A stretch of 8,128 nt of DNA from a bacterium (GTDB taxonomy: Bacteria > BMS3Abin14): positions 713,501-721,628 of the forward strand of contig CP070682.1 of the NCBI GenBank assembly GCA_020352595.1. The letters run 5' to 3'. Under the pieces are notes generated by a model. It saw only the letters and a program-made list of their open reading frames with translations, searched no databases and was not told the DNA's origin. Position 1 is the first letter of the stretch; each line of letters opens with the position of its first letter. This document shows, piece after piece, positions 8,043-8,128 of the stretch. A program made the position numbers and the translations under genes.

Positions 8043-8112
8043 CCGCCTGTCCGGCGCAGCGCCGGGTGCATGCGCAGGGCGGGAGATACTGAAAATACAG
8101 GCATATCATGCC
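8043..8112 (+). repeat. Inverted repeats downstream of accC
   Basis: CCGGCGCAGCGCCGG (8051-8065) is a perfect inverted repeat and is enclosed by CCGCCTG (8043-8049) and CAGGGCGG (8075-8082), which pair with one bulged G. A second small hairpin, GGCAT/ATGCC (8100-8104 and 8108-8112), follows. No T tract follows the first structure, so it is not a classical intrinsic terminator. From about 8085 the sequence becomes A+T-richer, as upstream of a gene beyond the window. No coding region is recognised in 8015-8128. Confidence 0.4.
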
Positions 8113-8128
8113 AGATCCAGTTATGTTA

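Overview
This is a G+C-rich, densely coded bacterial window. All recognisable genes lie on the + strand, most codons end in G or C, and gaps are short. The gene order is type IV pilus secretin, chorismate synthase, a TPR protein, a roadblock protein, EF-P, then the two small acetyl-CoA carboxylase subunits. Together with the protein style this suggests a Gram-negative of the former Deltaproteobacteria (Desulfobacterota or Desulfuromonadota-like). That assignment rests on gene content and is an inference, because no rRNA or marker search was possible.

Layout. Positions 1-2312 hold the 3' part of pilQ, the outer-membrane secretin through which type IV pili pass; its start and signal peptide lie upstream of the window. 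A textbook intrinsic terminator (2331-2368) follows, then aroC (2393-3550), the last enzyme of the shikimate pathway. A 187-base gap holds a good sigma70-type promoter and possibly one very small ORF. Next come a 454-residue cytoplasmic TPR protein (3738-5102) and a 119-residue roadblock/LC7 protein (5099-5458), joined by a 4-base ATGA overlap. Then come efp (5621-6181), accB (6192-6665) and accC (6677-8014), closely spaced as an operon. The last 114 bases hold no recognisable gene, only two small inverted repeats and a shift to A+T-richer sequence.

How the genes relate. The window runs from envelope and motility (PilQ) through aromatic precursor synthesis (AroC) and translation of proline-rich stretches (EF-P) to the first step of fatty-acid synthesis (AccB, AccC). 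The TPR and roadblock pair is the least understood part. Roadblock proteins act on or scaffold small GTPases, and TPR arrays bind proteins, so the pair may form a cytoplasmic protein-interaction module.

The main discovery is in the roadblock-efp gap. Directly after the roadblock stop, and overlapping it by ATGA, is a short stretch that reads like the N-terminus of type II 3-dehydroquinate dehydratase (AroQ) with a one-base frameshift, a changed catalytic-tyrosine motif and the rest of the gene missing. aroQ is a classic upstream neighbour of efp and accBC, so this looks like an eroded aroQ. Most of the window is otherwise ordinary housekeeping sequence, and no CRISPR, mobile element, tRNA or rRNA was seen.
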